A stretch of DNA of 64,000 nt from Lentimonas sp. CC4 (GCF_902728235.1 NZ_CACVBO010000001.1:3620001-3684000), one strand, 5' to 3'; positions 20,325-29,296 are shown, numbered from the stretch's first letter. Translations and numbers: made by a program. The notes: generated by a model not told the origin, from the sequence alone.

Positions 20325-20900
20325 TTACTCGATATTCGGCAGATTCGGATCTTTCTCTATACGCTGCGGGAAATTTTGAATCGCACGCACTAAGGACAGC
20401 TCCACACGCTCATCCGTATATTGGATTGCATCAAAAACATTAGGTAGCTCTGCACGCCAAAATAGGTCATTGGTGCCCGTCTCATAAAGTTCCACAGTCA
20501 GCGTAAAACGCACAGCCGCCTTGGATGCATTATAACTGCTCCGAGCCATCGTCGCACTCGGCCCATCCACAGAATCAAAGATCCCTCCATAGCTACTGAT
20601 CGCCTTGTCCCACCTTGCCAACACATAAAAATCGGCATCCGATTCCATTGCCTCAAATCCACGCGCAGTTAACTCATCCGACAACACCCGCCCTGATATC
20701 TCAAGAAGCCCCTGATCCTGATCCTCCCTTAAGGCCATGCCAGAGAGTATCGTCTCTCGATAACTAAAAGTATCCAGCGGCGAGAAGTTAGTCGAGCGCA
20801 CGAAATCCCCCGCAGAACGAGTCTGCTCAAAAGTGCCACACCCACTAAAGATTAAAGCGTTCAGCATAATAACAAAAGAGAATCGACGGATATGTTTCAT
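20325..20900 (-). CDS. Lipoprotein, paralogue 1 (DUF4136-like)
   Basis: This is a 191-aa secreted lipoprotein. With the ATG at 20900 it has a basic n-region (MKHIRRFS), a hydrophobic segment and a lipobox (LIFSGC). The body shares AGDFVRSTNFSPLDTFSYRE, the mid-region ADFYVLARWDK and the C-terminal AIQNFPQR...LPNIE with the next gene upstream, so the two are tandem duplicates. The layout resembles DUF4136 envelope lipoproteins of unknown function. An in-frame upstream ATG (20945) would give a less likely signal peptide. No catalytic residues are apparent. Confidence 0.8.
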   Translation of the reverse strand: MKHIRRFSFVIMLNALIFSGCGTFEQTRSAGDFVRSTNFSPLDTFSYRETILSGMALREDQDQGLLEISGRVLSDELTARGFEAMESDADFYVLARWDKAISSYGGIFDSVDGPSATMARSSYNASKAAVRFTLTVELYETGTNDLFWRAELPNVFDAIQYTDERVELSLVRAIQNFPQRIEKDPNLPNIE

Positions 20901-20934
20901 AAGCAAATATACTGCAGTGACTCTACGCACCATA

Positions 20935-21450
20935 CTACTCGACATTTGGAAGTTGCGAGCTGATTTCCAAACGTGCCGGAAAATCCTGGATCGCCAATCT
21001 CAAAGTCTGATCCACGCGCTGCTCCGACCACTGCATTGCATTAAAAATATAAGGTAATTCCGCAGACCAAAAAACCTTATTAGTCGCGCCCTCAAACAGC
21101 TCAACGATCAAAGAAAACCGAACCACTTCAGCGGCACTGGCATTAATCTCCTTACGCCATTTTGAGACTACATAAAAATCGCCCCCCTCATTCACCGACT
21201 CATAGCCACGCGTAGCCAGCTCCTGGATCAGCACCTGCCTCGATAGCTCTTTCATCACAAGCTCCTGAGAGCTGTTGCGGACAACCATGCCCGAAATGAG
21301 TGTATGGCGGTAACTAAAGGTTTCGAGCGAAGATACATCCATTGGGCGCACGAAATCCCCCGAATAATTCGTCGTTTCAAAACTCGCACAACCAGCAAAC
21401 CACATAGCACACAACATCAGGGCGAAAGGGATTCGAGTGACACATTCCAT
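20935..21450 (-). CDS. Lipoprotein, paralogue 2 (DUF4136-like)
   Basis: This is a 171-aa lipoprotein and tandem paralogue of the downstream gene. The lipobox is MWFAGC; the mature part contains SGDFVRPMDVSSLETFSYRH, DFYVVSKWRKE and AIQDFPARL ending LPNVE, mirroring paralogue 1. It lacks the roughly 20-residue Ser/Gly insertion found in the middle of paralogue 1. The start chosen (21450) gives a basic n-region before the hydrophobic core; 21468 is an alternative. The two genes are 34 bp apart and probably form an operon. Function unknown. Confidence 0.8.
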   Translation of the reverse strand: MECVTRIPFALMLCAMWFAGCASFETTNYSGDFVRPMDVSSLETFSYRHTLISGMVVRNSSQELVMKELSRQVLIQELATRGYESVNEGGDFYVVSKWRKEINASAAEVVRFSLIVELFEGATNKVFWSAELPYIFNAMQWSEQRVDQTLRLAIQDFPARLEISSQLPNVE

Positions 21451-21522
21451 GCGCGCACTAAACCACATACGCGGGGGAATTCAAACCTTGTCGTCGATTC
21501 AGCAATACAATCATCTACTTAC

Positions 21523-21609
21523 ATGCGTTTGACTCAACAAGAGCAGGTCAGTCTATCCATTATTTTACTCATCATGGTGCTAGCCCTGATTGGTTATCTG
21601 GCCTTTTAA
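21523..21609 (+). CDS. Possible 28-aa single-helix membrane peptide
   Basis: A short frame from ATG 21523 encodes MRLTQQEQVSLSIILLIMVL followed by ALIGYLAF. It is a polar N-terminus plus one strongly hydrophobic helix, as in real small membrane proteins. It is divergent from the lipoprotein pair and 50 bp upstream of the TPP riboswitch. It has no clear ribosome-binding site and could be spurious. Confidence 0.35.
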   Translation: MRLTQQEQVSLSIILLIMVLALIGYLAF

Positions 21610-21658
21610 CCACTTATTATGAGTTGACAAGGCCTCCAGCATGCGACTTTTCTGTGCG

Positions 21659-21765
21659 CCTTCCTTAGGGGTGACCTAGCATGGGTCTGAGACGTTTCCT
21701 TGCAGCAGCACAGAAATGATCCCTTCGAACCTGATCCGGTTGACACCGGCGTAGGAAAAGGAAGG
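21659..21765 (+). promoter_or_regulatory. TPP (thiamine pyrophosphate) riboswitch aptamer
   Basis: The thi-box signature is clear: TTAGGGGTG at 21665, CTGAGA at 21687-21692, then CCCTTCGAACCTGATCCGGT at 21721-21740 and ACACCGGCGTAGGAA to 21757. The closing P1 helix is CCTTCCTT (21659-21666) with AAGGAAGG (21758-21765). The aptamer lies 73 bases before the start of a TonB-dependent receptor gene. That predicts repression of the receptor when thiamine pyrophosphate is plentiful. Confidence 0.93.
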
Positions 21766-21788
21766 GGTCGCAACTTTCCGTGATCCCA

Positions 21789-21836
21789 CCTTCCGCCGCC
21801 AGAGGCCGGATTTCAAACAACGACTGATTGAAATCC
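21789..21836 (+). promoter_or_regulatory. Candidate expression platform of the TPP riboswitch
   Basis: CCTTCC at 21789-21794 can pair with GGAAGG in the 3' strand of aptamer helix P1, giving mutually exclusive structures. Downstream, GGATTTCA (21808-21815) pairs perfectly with TGAAATCC (21829-21836), and this stem ends two bases before the receptor ATG, so it could block ribosome access. No T-tract terminator is seen. Control of translation rather than of transcription is inferred. Confidence 0.5.
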
Positions 21837-21838
21837 AA

Positions 21839-23902
21839 ATGAAACACATACCAATAGCACTCGCATTCGCCGCTTTTACGGCCGGCCTACATGCGCAAAC
21901 CGCCGCGGACGCTCCAGAGAGCATCGAGCAAGCATCCGAGCAACTCGCCACCACCGTCGTCACCGGCAGCCTGTGGGAGTCTGACCTACAGCAGACCACT
22001 GCCAGTGTCAGCGTCATCGACAGCGAACAGATTGCAAGCAGCGGTGCACAGCACTTTGGCGACATTATCAACAGCCTGCCCAACGTCACATGGACTGCAG
22101 GTTCATCACGTCCTCAGTATATCCAAATCCGCGGCATTGGTGAAAACTCTCAATTCGAAGGCGAAACTCCGGACTCTTCCGTTCGCTTTATGGTCGATGA
22201 TCTCGACTTCACTGGCCTAGGATCAGTCGGCAACCTATTCGACGTGCAACAAGTCGAAGTCCTACGTGGCCCACAAGCCGGCGCTTTCGGGGTAAATGCC
22301 GCAGGTGGTGTCATCAAGATCGTCACCAACGAGCCCACTCCTTATTGGACTGGACAAGTCGAAGGCACTGTTGGCGAAGATAGCCTCGTCGCTGGCGGCG
22401 TCGCCGTCGGCGGCCCAGTCATCGAGAGCGATCCGGAAAAACTCACCTTCCGACTCTCAGCCTATCAGCTGAATCAAGATGGTTTCCGCCACAATAAATA
22501 TCTAGGCAAGGACGACACCAACGAACGTGACGAATTCAACACTCGTCTAAAACTTCGCTGGCTCGCCAACGAAGACTGGCAATGGGATGCAACCGCCTTC
22601 TACGCCGACACCGACAACGGCTACGACGAATGGTCGCTCGATAACACGGAGTTCGACACTTATTCCGACCAACCAGGCCGCGACGAACAAGAATCCTTTG
22701 CCACAAGCCTACGCGGCACATGGACAGGCTTAAGCTCAGTGGATGTCACCACAATCACTAGCTATACTGACACTGACGCCACGAACAGCTATGATGGCGA
22801 CTGGGGCTCACCTGGTTTCTACACCGATTTCCTAAAACTAGACCGTGATCGTGATGTATTCAGCCAAGAGTTTCGCTTCGATTCCTCAGAGCAACAGGAC
22901 GCACTGGGTTGGATTGATCGTTGGACTGTTGGACTCTACTATAATAACTTAGACGAATCCACAAAATCGATCGTCGAATCTGGCGCTACATGGGATGTCG
23001 ACTACGATTCAGAGTCCTATGCCACATTTGGTCAGATAGCTCACGACTTTAGCGAAAAGACTCGTCTGATACTTGGCCTTCGCATGGAATACTACGATGT
23101 AGATGTTAAAGCAGATGGTGACTTTTATGGCAGCGCCTTCAACGACAAGGATGATGTATCCGACACGCTCTTCGGCGGAAAAATCACACTAGAACATGAC
23201 CTAACGAAGGAGCACATGCTCTTTACGAGCATCGCCCGTGGCTACAAAGCAGGCGGAGCAAGCTCTCCCAACTACACCGCCTCCACGGATCTCACTTACG
23301 ACGACGAAACACTCTGGAACTACGAAGCTGGGGTGCGCAGTAAATGGTTCGATGGCAAGGTAGTCACACAAGCCACGGCGTTCTACCTATACCGCGAAGA
23401 CCCACAATATAGAGATTCGGTAGGGTCAGGGAGCTGGTATGCTTATACTACAGTGAACGGCGACAGCGCAGAACACTACGGCCTAGAAGCAGAAGCCACA
23501 TGGTTCATCAGCAAGAACTGGACTGCCAATGCAGGACTGGGCTTCCTTGAAGCCGAAGATGAGGATAGCTCTCGTGACCTCGCCAACGCACCGCATTACA
23601 CATTTAATGCACGGATCGACTATGTCGCGGACAATGGATTCTTCGCAAACCTAGAGGTCGTCGGCAGCGACGAATACTACGAATCTAACAACCATAATGA
23701 GCAACGCAGTTCTTTCGCTCAATTCAATGGTGCAGTGGGCTACCGCTACAACAACTGGACACTGACCGTTTGGGGACGCAACCTCTTTGACGAATCATAC
23801 GAAAAACGCGTATTCTACTTTGATAATGGCAATGGCGATACACGCTACGAGGATCCCGCGGATCCGCAGCAATTCGGCGTAACCGCCAACTACCGCTGGT
23901 AG
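21839..23902 (+). CDS. TonB-dependent outer-membrane receptor under TPP riboswitch (probable thiamine uptake)
   Basis: This 687-aa TonB-dependent receptor has a signal peptide (1-19), a TonB-box-like ATTVVTGS (about 38-45) and a plug domain (about 50-165) with VEVLRGPQAGAFGVNAAGGV. The beta-barrel ends in an aromatic residue (NYRW). The upstream TPP riboswitch is the strongest evidence for substrate: riboswitch-controlled receptors of this kind in Bacteroidetes are predicted to import thiamine. Thiamine or a precursor is therefore the inferred ligand. It stands as a single gene followed by a terminator. No inner-membrane thiamine transporter is in this window. TonB energy would come from the operon at 6.7 kb or another copy. 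Confidence 0.9.
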   Translation: MKHIPIALAFAAFTAGLHAQTAADAPESIEQASEQLATTVVTGSLWESDLQQTTASVSVIDSEQIASSGAQHFGDIINSLPNVTWTAGSSRPQYIQIRGIGENSQFEGETPDSSVRFMVDDLDFTGLGSVGNLFDVQQVEVLRGPQAGAFGVNAAGGVIKIVTNEPTPYWTGQVEGTVGEDSLVAGGVAVGGPVIESDPEKLTFRLSAYQLNQDGFRHNKYLGKDDTNERDEFNTRLKLRWLANEDWQWDATAFYADTDNGYDEWSLDNTEFDTYSDQPGRDEQESFATSLRGTWTGLSSVDVTTITSYTDTDATNSYDGDWGSPGFYTDFLKLDRDRDVFSQEFRFDSSEQQDALGWIDRWTVGLYYNNLDESTKSIVESGATWDVDYDSESYATFGQIAHDFSEKTRLILGLRMEYYDVDVKADGDFYGSAFNDKDDVSDTLFGGKITLEHDLTKEHMLFTSIARGYKAGGASSPNYTASTDLTYDDETLWNYEAGVRSKWFDGKVVTQATAFYLYREDPQYRDSVGSGSWYAYTTVNGDSAEHYGLEAEATWFISKNWTANAGLGFLEAEDEDSSRDLANAPHYTFNARIDYVADNGFFANLEVVGSDEYYESNNHNEQRSSFAQFNGAVGYRYNNWTLTVWGRNLFDESYEKRVFYFDNGNGDTRYEDPADPQQFGVTANYRW

Positions 23903-23929
23903 GCACTGCAGTTCATATTTCAAACCAAG

Positions 23930-23964
23930 AGAGGAAGGTTCCACGCGAGCCTTCCTCTTTTTTT
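23930..23964 (+). terminator. Intrinsic terminator after thiamine-regulated receptor
   Basis: AGAGGAAGG pairs with CCTTCCTCT and is followed by a run of seven T residues, about 30 bases after the receptor stop. It marks the receptor as a single-gene transcription unit. Confidence 0.92.
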
Positions 23965-24074
23965 GTGCCCGGATCGTTACTGTTTGTGACATTCTTAAAA
24001 TTGAATATTATACGTGCCTATCACTAAATCGAAGTCGTAAGCTATAGAAACCACCCTAGCGCCCCCCCCGACAC

Positions 24075-25556
24075 ATGCCCCACATCACAAAAGTCCTCAT
24101 TCTCTTCGCAGCCCTACTGAGCGTCAGTCATGCCGCGCCCCGCCCGAACATTGTGCTGATTCTAGTCGATGACATGGGCTACTCCGACCTCGGATGCTTC
24201 GGCAGCGAGATCGAGACGCCGAATCTCGACCGCCTCGCGGCCGACGGCATTCGCTTTACCAATTTCACCAACAACGCGAAATGTGAGACCACTCGCACCG
24301 CGCTGATGACTGGGCAATACCACACCGTAGTGCGACAAAAGGGCAACGGCCAGCGTGTGATGACACTCCCAGAGACACTCGCCCTCGGCGGCTACCAAAG
24401 CTTCATGGTCGGCAAATGGCACATCCTCGACCAACCAATGCAACGCGGCTTCGAGCGCTACTTCGGCTTTCACGAAGGCGCGACGAATTTCTTCAACGGC
24501 GAAGGCACGCGAGGCGGCTACTCCTACTTTCTGGATGAAGCGCCCTACCAAATGCCCGACGACTTCTACAGCACCGACGCCTTCACCAACTACGCCATTC
24601 AATTCGTCGAACAGCGCGACTCCGAAAAACCCTTCTTCCTCTACGTCGCTTACAACGCCCCCCACTATCCACTCCAAGCGCCAGAGAAAGACGTCATGAA
24701 ATACCGCGGCCGTTACCTCACTGGTTGGGATCAACTACGTGAAGCGCGCTTTCAACGCATGCAAGCCTTGGGGATCGTTTCCACGAACAGCAGACTCTCT
24801 CAGCCCGAACCAAAGAACCGAAAATGGGACAACTTGAGCCCGGCTCAACAAGACCACATGGACCTACGCATGGCCACCTATGCTGCGATGATTGACATCG
24901 TGGATCAACAAGTCGGCCGCCTCGTTGAGACCCTAAAAACCGAGAACATATTCGAGAACACACTCATTCTATTCGTTAGCGACAACGGCGCATGCCCCTT
25001 TGACCGCACCCGTGAATCCACGCTCGCAAACAACTACATGCCCTGGGATGCACGCTCTTACTATTGCTATACCCCAGAATGGGCCAATGCCTGTAACACG
25101 CCCTTTCGCTTATATAAACAGAACCAGAACGAAGGCGGCATCGCTGCCCCCATGATCGCCCACTGGCCGAACGGTATCCAAGTGCCTGGCAGCTTCAATC
25201 GACAACGCGGCCACGTGCGCGACTTTCACGCCACCTTTCGCGAACTCGCGGGCGTCACACTCCCCTCCGAATACAAAGGCCAAGCGCTACTCGACAGCGA
25301 CCCCAGTATTAGCTTTACGCCTGCCTTCGTCGGGAAGAATCCTCCGCAGCAACCCTACTACTATCAATATTTCAAAAATGGCAAAAGCGCCCTGATCATC
25401 GGCAAATGGAAACTCGTCGACACTCAATTCCTCTACGATCTCAGCAACGATCGTATCGAGAGCAACGACCTCAGCCGCAGCCATCCCGAGCAATTCCAAA
25501 CCATGCTCACCGAATGGCAAAGGCGCCACGGCGAGCTCAACCCTAGTGCGAAATAA
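24075..25556 (+). CDS. Sulfatase (formylglycine-dependent type) with CETTR active-site motif
   Basis: This 493-aa exported sulfatase would remove sulfate esters, probably from a marine polysaccharide. A signal peptide (1-20, cut at SHA) precedes NIVLILVDDMGYSDLG with the metal-binding Asp pair (32-33). The catalytic segment is NNAKCETTRTALMTG (Cys70), then GKWHI with its conserved Lys and His, and VSDNGACPF for the later metal ligands. The usual formylglycine signature is C-x-P/A-x-R; here the third position is Thr, so recognition by the maturase is not assured. The C-terminal subdomain is normal in length. It is flanked by terminators. No maturase gene is in the window. Confidence 0.9.
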   Translation: MPHITKVLILFAALLSVSHAAPRPNIVLILVDDMGYSDLGCFGSEIETPNLDRLAADGIRFTNFTNNAKCETTRTALMTGQYHTVVRQKGNGQRVMTLPETLALGGYQSFMVGKWHILDQPMQRGFERYFGFHEGATNFFNGEGTRGGYSYFLDEAPYQMPDDFYSTDAFTNYAIQFVEQRDSEKPFFLYVAYNAPHYPLQAPEKDVMKYRGRYLTGWDQLREARFQRMQALGIVSTNSRLSQPEPKNRKWDNLSPAQQDHMDLRMATYAAMIDIVDQQVGRLVETLKTENIFENTLILFVSDNGACPFDRTRESTLANNYMPWDARSYYCYTPEWANACNTPFRLYKQNQNEGGIAAPMIAHWPNGIQVPGSFNRQRGHVRDFHATFRELAGVTLPSEYKGQALLDSDPSISFTPAFVGKNPPQQPYYYQYFKNGKSALIIGKWKLVDTQFLYDLSNDRIESNDLSRSHPEQFQTMLTEWQRRHGELNPSAK

Positions 25557-25595
25557 GAAGTAGCCACTACCACACCCTCGCAACCAGCCACACAC

Positions 25596-25628
25596 AAAAA
25601 AGCCCCCGTCATGACGACGGGGGCTTTT
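25596..25628. terminator. Bidirectional intrinsic terminator
   Basis: GCCCCCGTC (25602-25610) and GACGGGGGC (25616-25624) form a strong stem. A-rich sequence on the left and TTTT on the right let it act on both strands. It separates the convergent sulfatase and nucleoside phosphorylase genes. Confidence 0.92.
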
Positions 25629-25648
25629 GTTAAATGTGACGGACTCTC

Positions 25649-26983
25649 TTACGCGACGCGCTCGACAATCAGTTCCGGTGGATTTGGACGCTTCGGAGCG
25701 AGGCGGTAAGCGGTCTTGAGGTATTCAAGTGCTTCTTCCATCTTCGCTTCGTCGTTGTAGTGAATCATCATGAGTGGCTCGCCTTGCTTGACCTGCGTGC
25801 CGACCTTCTTGATTTCAGAAACACCGACAGCTGGATCGTATTTGCCGTTCTTCTTCATCGCGAGCTTCTGGACGCCTTCTGCGATCAGACCTGCGTTGAT
25901 CGTGTGAACGTAGCCACGCTTAGGAGCTGGCAACTTACGAACATGCTTCGCGGTTGGGAACTTTTCGACATCATCGATCACGGAGATGTCACCACCCTGT
26001 GCTTCGATCATATCCTTAAACTTCTGAAGAGCAGACCCATCCTTGAGGTGACGCTGCACCGTCTGTTTTGCAGACAATGTCGAACCCGCAACACCTGCGA
26101 GGCGCACGATTTCCATACCGAGCTTAAGCACCAACTCTTGAAGGTCTTCTGGACCTTCGCCCTTGAGTAGCTGAATCGCTTCTTTGATCTCAAGTCCTGT
26201 GCCGACTGTATCACCCAGTGGTTGATTCATGTCAGTCACAAGAGCGACACAACGGCGCTTCATTGAGCGACCGACACGTGTGATGGAGCGAGCCAATTGC
26301 TTCGCTTGCTCGACGTCTTTGATGAAAGAGCCGTTGCCCCATTTTACGTCGATCACAAGACCTTCAGCACCTTCAGCCAACTTACGGCTAAGCACAGAAC
26401 CAGTAATCAGTGGTAAGCTCGGGATTGTGCCAGTCATTTGACGCAATCGGTAGAACTTTGCGTCTACTGGAGAAATTTCAGGATCCTGCTTGATGAATGT
26501 GCAGCCAACAGTCTTCAACTGAGCTTCGAAGCCCTCCAAATCAAGGATCGGGTTAAAGCCAGGGATCGAAGAAAGCTTATCAAGATTGCTGATCACATGC
26601 TCCTCATCCACACCATTCATAGTCGGCATGACGACGCCACACGCAGCTGCAAGCGGGCCGAGAACGAGTGTTGTCTTATCACCGACACCACCTGTTGAAT
26701 ACTTATCAATCTTTGGACGGGAGATACCAGTCAGGTCGATTACCTCGCCCGAAAGCATCATTTCTTCGGCAAACACAGCAGTTTCCTGAGCAGACATGCC
26801 CTGGAAAAATACCGCCATCGCGAGAGCTGATTGTTGAAATTCGGGGAGTTTATCATCCAAAATAGAATCGACGATATAACGAATCTCCTCGTCGGAGAAT
26901 TCGCCACCGTCACGCTTCTTTTCAACCAAATGGGTGAAGGAAGGCTTGATGAACTTACGAGCGCTAATAATTTTCTTTCTCAT
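25649..26983 (-). CDS. Thymidine/pyrimidine-nucleoside phosphorylase family enzyme
   Basis: This 444-aa enzyme belongs to the thymidine phosphorylase family and would split pyrimidine nucleosides with phosphate for salvage. Conserved parts are FTHLVEKKRDGGEFSDEEI, the phosphate-site IDKYSTGGVGDKTTL, the substrate region YRLRQMTGTIPSLPLIT and RKLAEGAEGLVIDVKWGNG. The C-terminal domain has the barrel-sandwich segment VGTQVKQGEPLMMIHY. One oddity: the loop that is usually SGRGLGHTGGTLDKLE reads TMNGVDEEHVISNLDKLS, losing several Gly and Thr residues near the phosphate. Specificity may differ from DeoA/Pdp. The neighbouring frames show no frameshift explanation. Confidence 0.85.
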   Translation of the reverse strand: MRKKIISARKFIKPSFTHLVEKKRDGGEFSDEEIRYIVDSILDDKLPEFQQSALAMAVFFQGMSAQETAVFAEEMMLSGEVIDLTGISRPKIDKYSTGGVGDKTTLVLGPLAAACGVVMPTMNGVDEEHVISNLDKLSSIPGFNPILDLEGFEAQLKTVGCTFIKQDPEISPVDAKFYRLRQMTGTIPSLPLITGSVLSRKLAEGAEGLVIDVKWGNGSFIKDVEQAKQLARSITRVGRSMKRRCVALVTDMNQPLGDTVGTGLEIKEAIQLLKGEGPEDLQELVLKLGMEIVRLAGVAGSTLSAKQTVQRHLKDGSALQKFKDMIEAQGGDISVIDDVEKFPTAKHVRKLPAPKRGYVHTINAGLIAEGVQKLAMKKNGKYDPAVGVSEIKKVGTQVKQGEPLMMIHYNDEAKMEEALEYLKTAYRLAPKRPNPPELIVERVA

Positions 26984-27200
26984 TCAATAAAATTGCTGAT
27001 GCCGATAATTTTGCCTATCGAGAAGGCATAAACATTTATGTATTAGGCTATTACAGGGCGTGTTGTCGAGCTTAAATAACGGGCTTACCGAAATATCACC
27101 CTATAGCATATCAGTCGAAACTATCATTAGCCCCCGATAAAGTCTTCAAGTTCGGAAAGCTGAGCTTGACGCCACGCACTCAGGTTTTTGCTCTGCCCTC

Positions 27201-28979
27201 ATGAAAGTTTGGTTTAATCCATCTAAAGCAATCGAAAGTGCGCTATCGACTATCGCAGCTCAGACAGAGGGCTTCGGCCCTGAGTTCGTGCCCGGCGTGC
27301 GCCCAGCAGATCCTCGTTTCGGCGACTATCAGGCCAATGGCGTGCTCGCCTTTGCCAAGCGCAACAAGGTCAACCCCCGCGAACTCGCGACTCGCCTGAT
27401 CGCAGCAGCCGAAGCGTCCGGTGAGTTTGACTCATCGCTGGTCACGCTCGACATCGCAGGCCCAGGCTTCATCAATTTCACGCTCACGCCTGAGTTCATC
27501 TGGCAGTGGCAACTCGCGTTCTCCACAAAAGAAGACTACCAAAGCGGCGCAAGAGAGCTCAAAGATGGCCGCAAAGTCATCATCGACTACCCAAGCGCCA
27601 ATACCGCGAAACAGGCACACATCGGCCACCTGCGCCCAATGGTGATCGGCCAAGCCATCGCCCGCCTACTCGATTTCTGCGGCGCCGACCTCACACGCGA
27701 CAACCATATCGGCGACTGGGGCACCAACTTCGGCACGCTGATCATGAAGATCAAGCGTGACGGCATCGACCTGACACAGCTCGGTGACAATGCGCTCGTA
27801 GCACTCGACCAACTCTATAAAGACGGCAGCGCGCTCGAAGTGGAACAACCCGAACTGCGCGACATCTCCCGCAACGAGCTCGTGCTCCTGCAAAACGGCG
27901 ATGCCGAGAACACCGCAATTTGGGAGCAAATCGTCGAGATCTCCAAAGTCGCCTTTGATAAGCTATTCGTGCAAATGGGCGTCGAGATCGACATCACCCT
28001 CGGCGAGTCCTTCTACCGCGACAAAGTCGAGCGCATCTATGACGAACTCACCGAAGTCGGCCTCGCCGAAGAGAGCGATGGCGCACTCGTCGTCTGGCAC
28101 GATGAGGTAAAGAAATTCGCCCGCGACAACGAACGCCCCTTCCCGTTCAACATCCGCAAAAAAGACGGCGCGAGCAACTACGCGTCCACCGATTTAGCGA
28201 CCGTGCTCTATCGCCTCGAAGCATTCAAAGCCGATGAGATCATCTATCTCACCGATGCACGCCAGCAGGACCACTTCCAGCAACTCTTCCTGACTACCGA
28301 GAAATGGTTCAAGGCGAAGGGCTATGCCCTTCCAGAAATGAGCCACGTTTTCTGGGGCACCATTCTTGGATCCGACAAGAAACCTTTCAAAACCAAGTCC
28401 GGCGAGTCGATCAAACTCCAGGAACTACTCGACGAGGCACGTAGCCGCGCATTCGATGTGGTGACAGAAAAGAACCCTGACCTCGACGAAGCTGAGCGCC
28501 GTGAAATTGCGGAATCCGTCGGCATCGGCGCAATGAAATACGCCGACCTTTCCAGCAACCGCACACAAGACTACGTCTTTAGCTGGGATCGCCTGCTAAG
28601 CTTCGAAGGCAACACGGCCCCTTACATGCTCTACGCAGTTGCGCGTATCAACAGTATCTTCCGCAAAGTCGGCGTCGATCCCGATGCGCCGATTGAGGGT
28701 GCATCGCAGCTAGAAACCGACACTGAAATCGCACTAGCGCGCAAGATCATGGGCTTTGTGACCGCATTGGAGCTCACGCTCAACGACCTACGCCCACACT
28801 TCCTCTGCACGTATTTGTATGAACTCGCGAGCGCTTACAGCAGCTTCAACGCCGCCGACAAAGTCTTGGTCGACGACGACGCCATCAGAGCCCGCCGCCT
28901 ATTACTCTGCGCACGCACCCGCACGGTATTGAAGACAGGCCTAGAACTTCTCGGAATCAAGCCGCTGGAACGCATGTAG
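27201..28979 (+). CDS. argS: Arginyl-tRNA synthetase
   Basis: This 592-aa class Ia synthetase charges tRNA-Arg. An N-terminal additional domain (about 1-105) is followed by the catalytic Rossmann fold with SANTAKQAHIGHLRPMVIG (the HIGH motif is HIGH). The ATP-binding insertion follows, then FKTKSGE in the KMSKS position, as in many ArgRS proteins. The helical anticodon domain ends in the ArgRS-specific LLGIKPLERM. Length and the terminal motif are normal. It stands alone and is divergent from the nucleoside phosphorylase gene; the 217-bp gap shows no clear regulatory feature. Confidence 0.97.
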   Translation: MKVWFNPSKAIESALSTIAAQTEGFGPEFVPGVRPADPRFGDYQANGVLAFAKRNKVNPRELATRLIAAAEASGEFDSSLVTLDIAGPGFINFTLTPEFIWQWQLAFSTKEDYQSGARELKDGRKVIIDYPSANTAKQAHIGHLRPMVIGQAIARLLDFCGADLTRDNHIGDWGTNFGTLIMKIKRDGIDLTQLGDNALVALDQLYKDGSALEVEQPELRDISRNELVLLQNGDAENTAIWEQIVEISKVAFDKLFVQMGVEIDITLGESFYRDKVERIYDELTEVGLAEESDGALVVWHDEVKKFARDNERPFPFNIRKKDGASNYASTDLATVLYRLEAFKADEIIYLTDARQQDHFQQLFLTTEKWFKAKGYALPEMSHVFWGTILGSDKKPFKTKSGESIKLQELLDEARSRAFDVVTEKNPDLDEAERREIAESVGIGAMKYADLSSNRTQDYVFSWDRLLSFEGNTAPYMLYAVARINSIFRKVGVDPDAPIEGASQLETDTEIALARKIMGFVTALELTLNDLRPHFLCTYLYELASAYSSFNAADKVLVDDDAIRARRLLLCARTRTVLKTGLELLGIKPLERM

Positions 28980-29296
28980 TGACTTAACTGGGATAGGCTG
29001 CTTTAGCTGCCCGCCGAGCGTGCGAATACCATACAACGTCGGCAGCTAAAGCAGCCGTTCCCAGTTATCCCAGATCTAGGAGTGAGGATTACGAATACAC
29101 TCAATTTGTGAAAAGTGCATTTAAGCTATTTGACGTTCCTGTCGTAGGGGCTTTGCTCGCAAAGACCGCGCAAAGGCCGTAAAGCCACGAAGTTCTGCAA
29201 CGTTTCCTACCCTCGCGGGTGCCGCAAGCAGCACACCTACGCAGATTTTCGCACAATCAGGACTCACAATTCTTGATATGTAACAGTATCTAATTA
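28980..29296. other. Intergenic region with one palindromic element
   Basis: The 317 bp between the convergent argS and histidine kinase genes contain the large inverted repeat at 28986-29066. The rest carries no recognisable gene, terminator or RNA. The segment from 29140 to 29230 has scattered short inverted words but no extended structure. Confidence 0.5.
28986..29066 (+). repeat. 81-bp imperfect inverted repeat, family GGCTGCTTTAGCTGCC
   Basis: AACTGGGA plus GGCTGCTTTAGCTGCC on the left is answered by GGCAGCTAAAGCAGCC plus CCCAGTT on the right. The arms are about 26 bp long and the spacer about 30 bp. It begins seven bases after the argS stop. It could act as a Rho-independent-like end without a T-tract, or be a REP-type element. 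No second copy is seen in the window. Confidence 0.75.
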
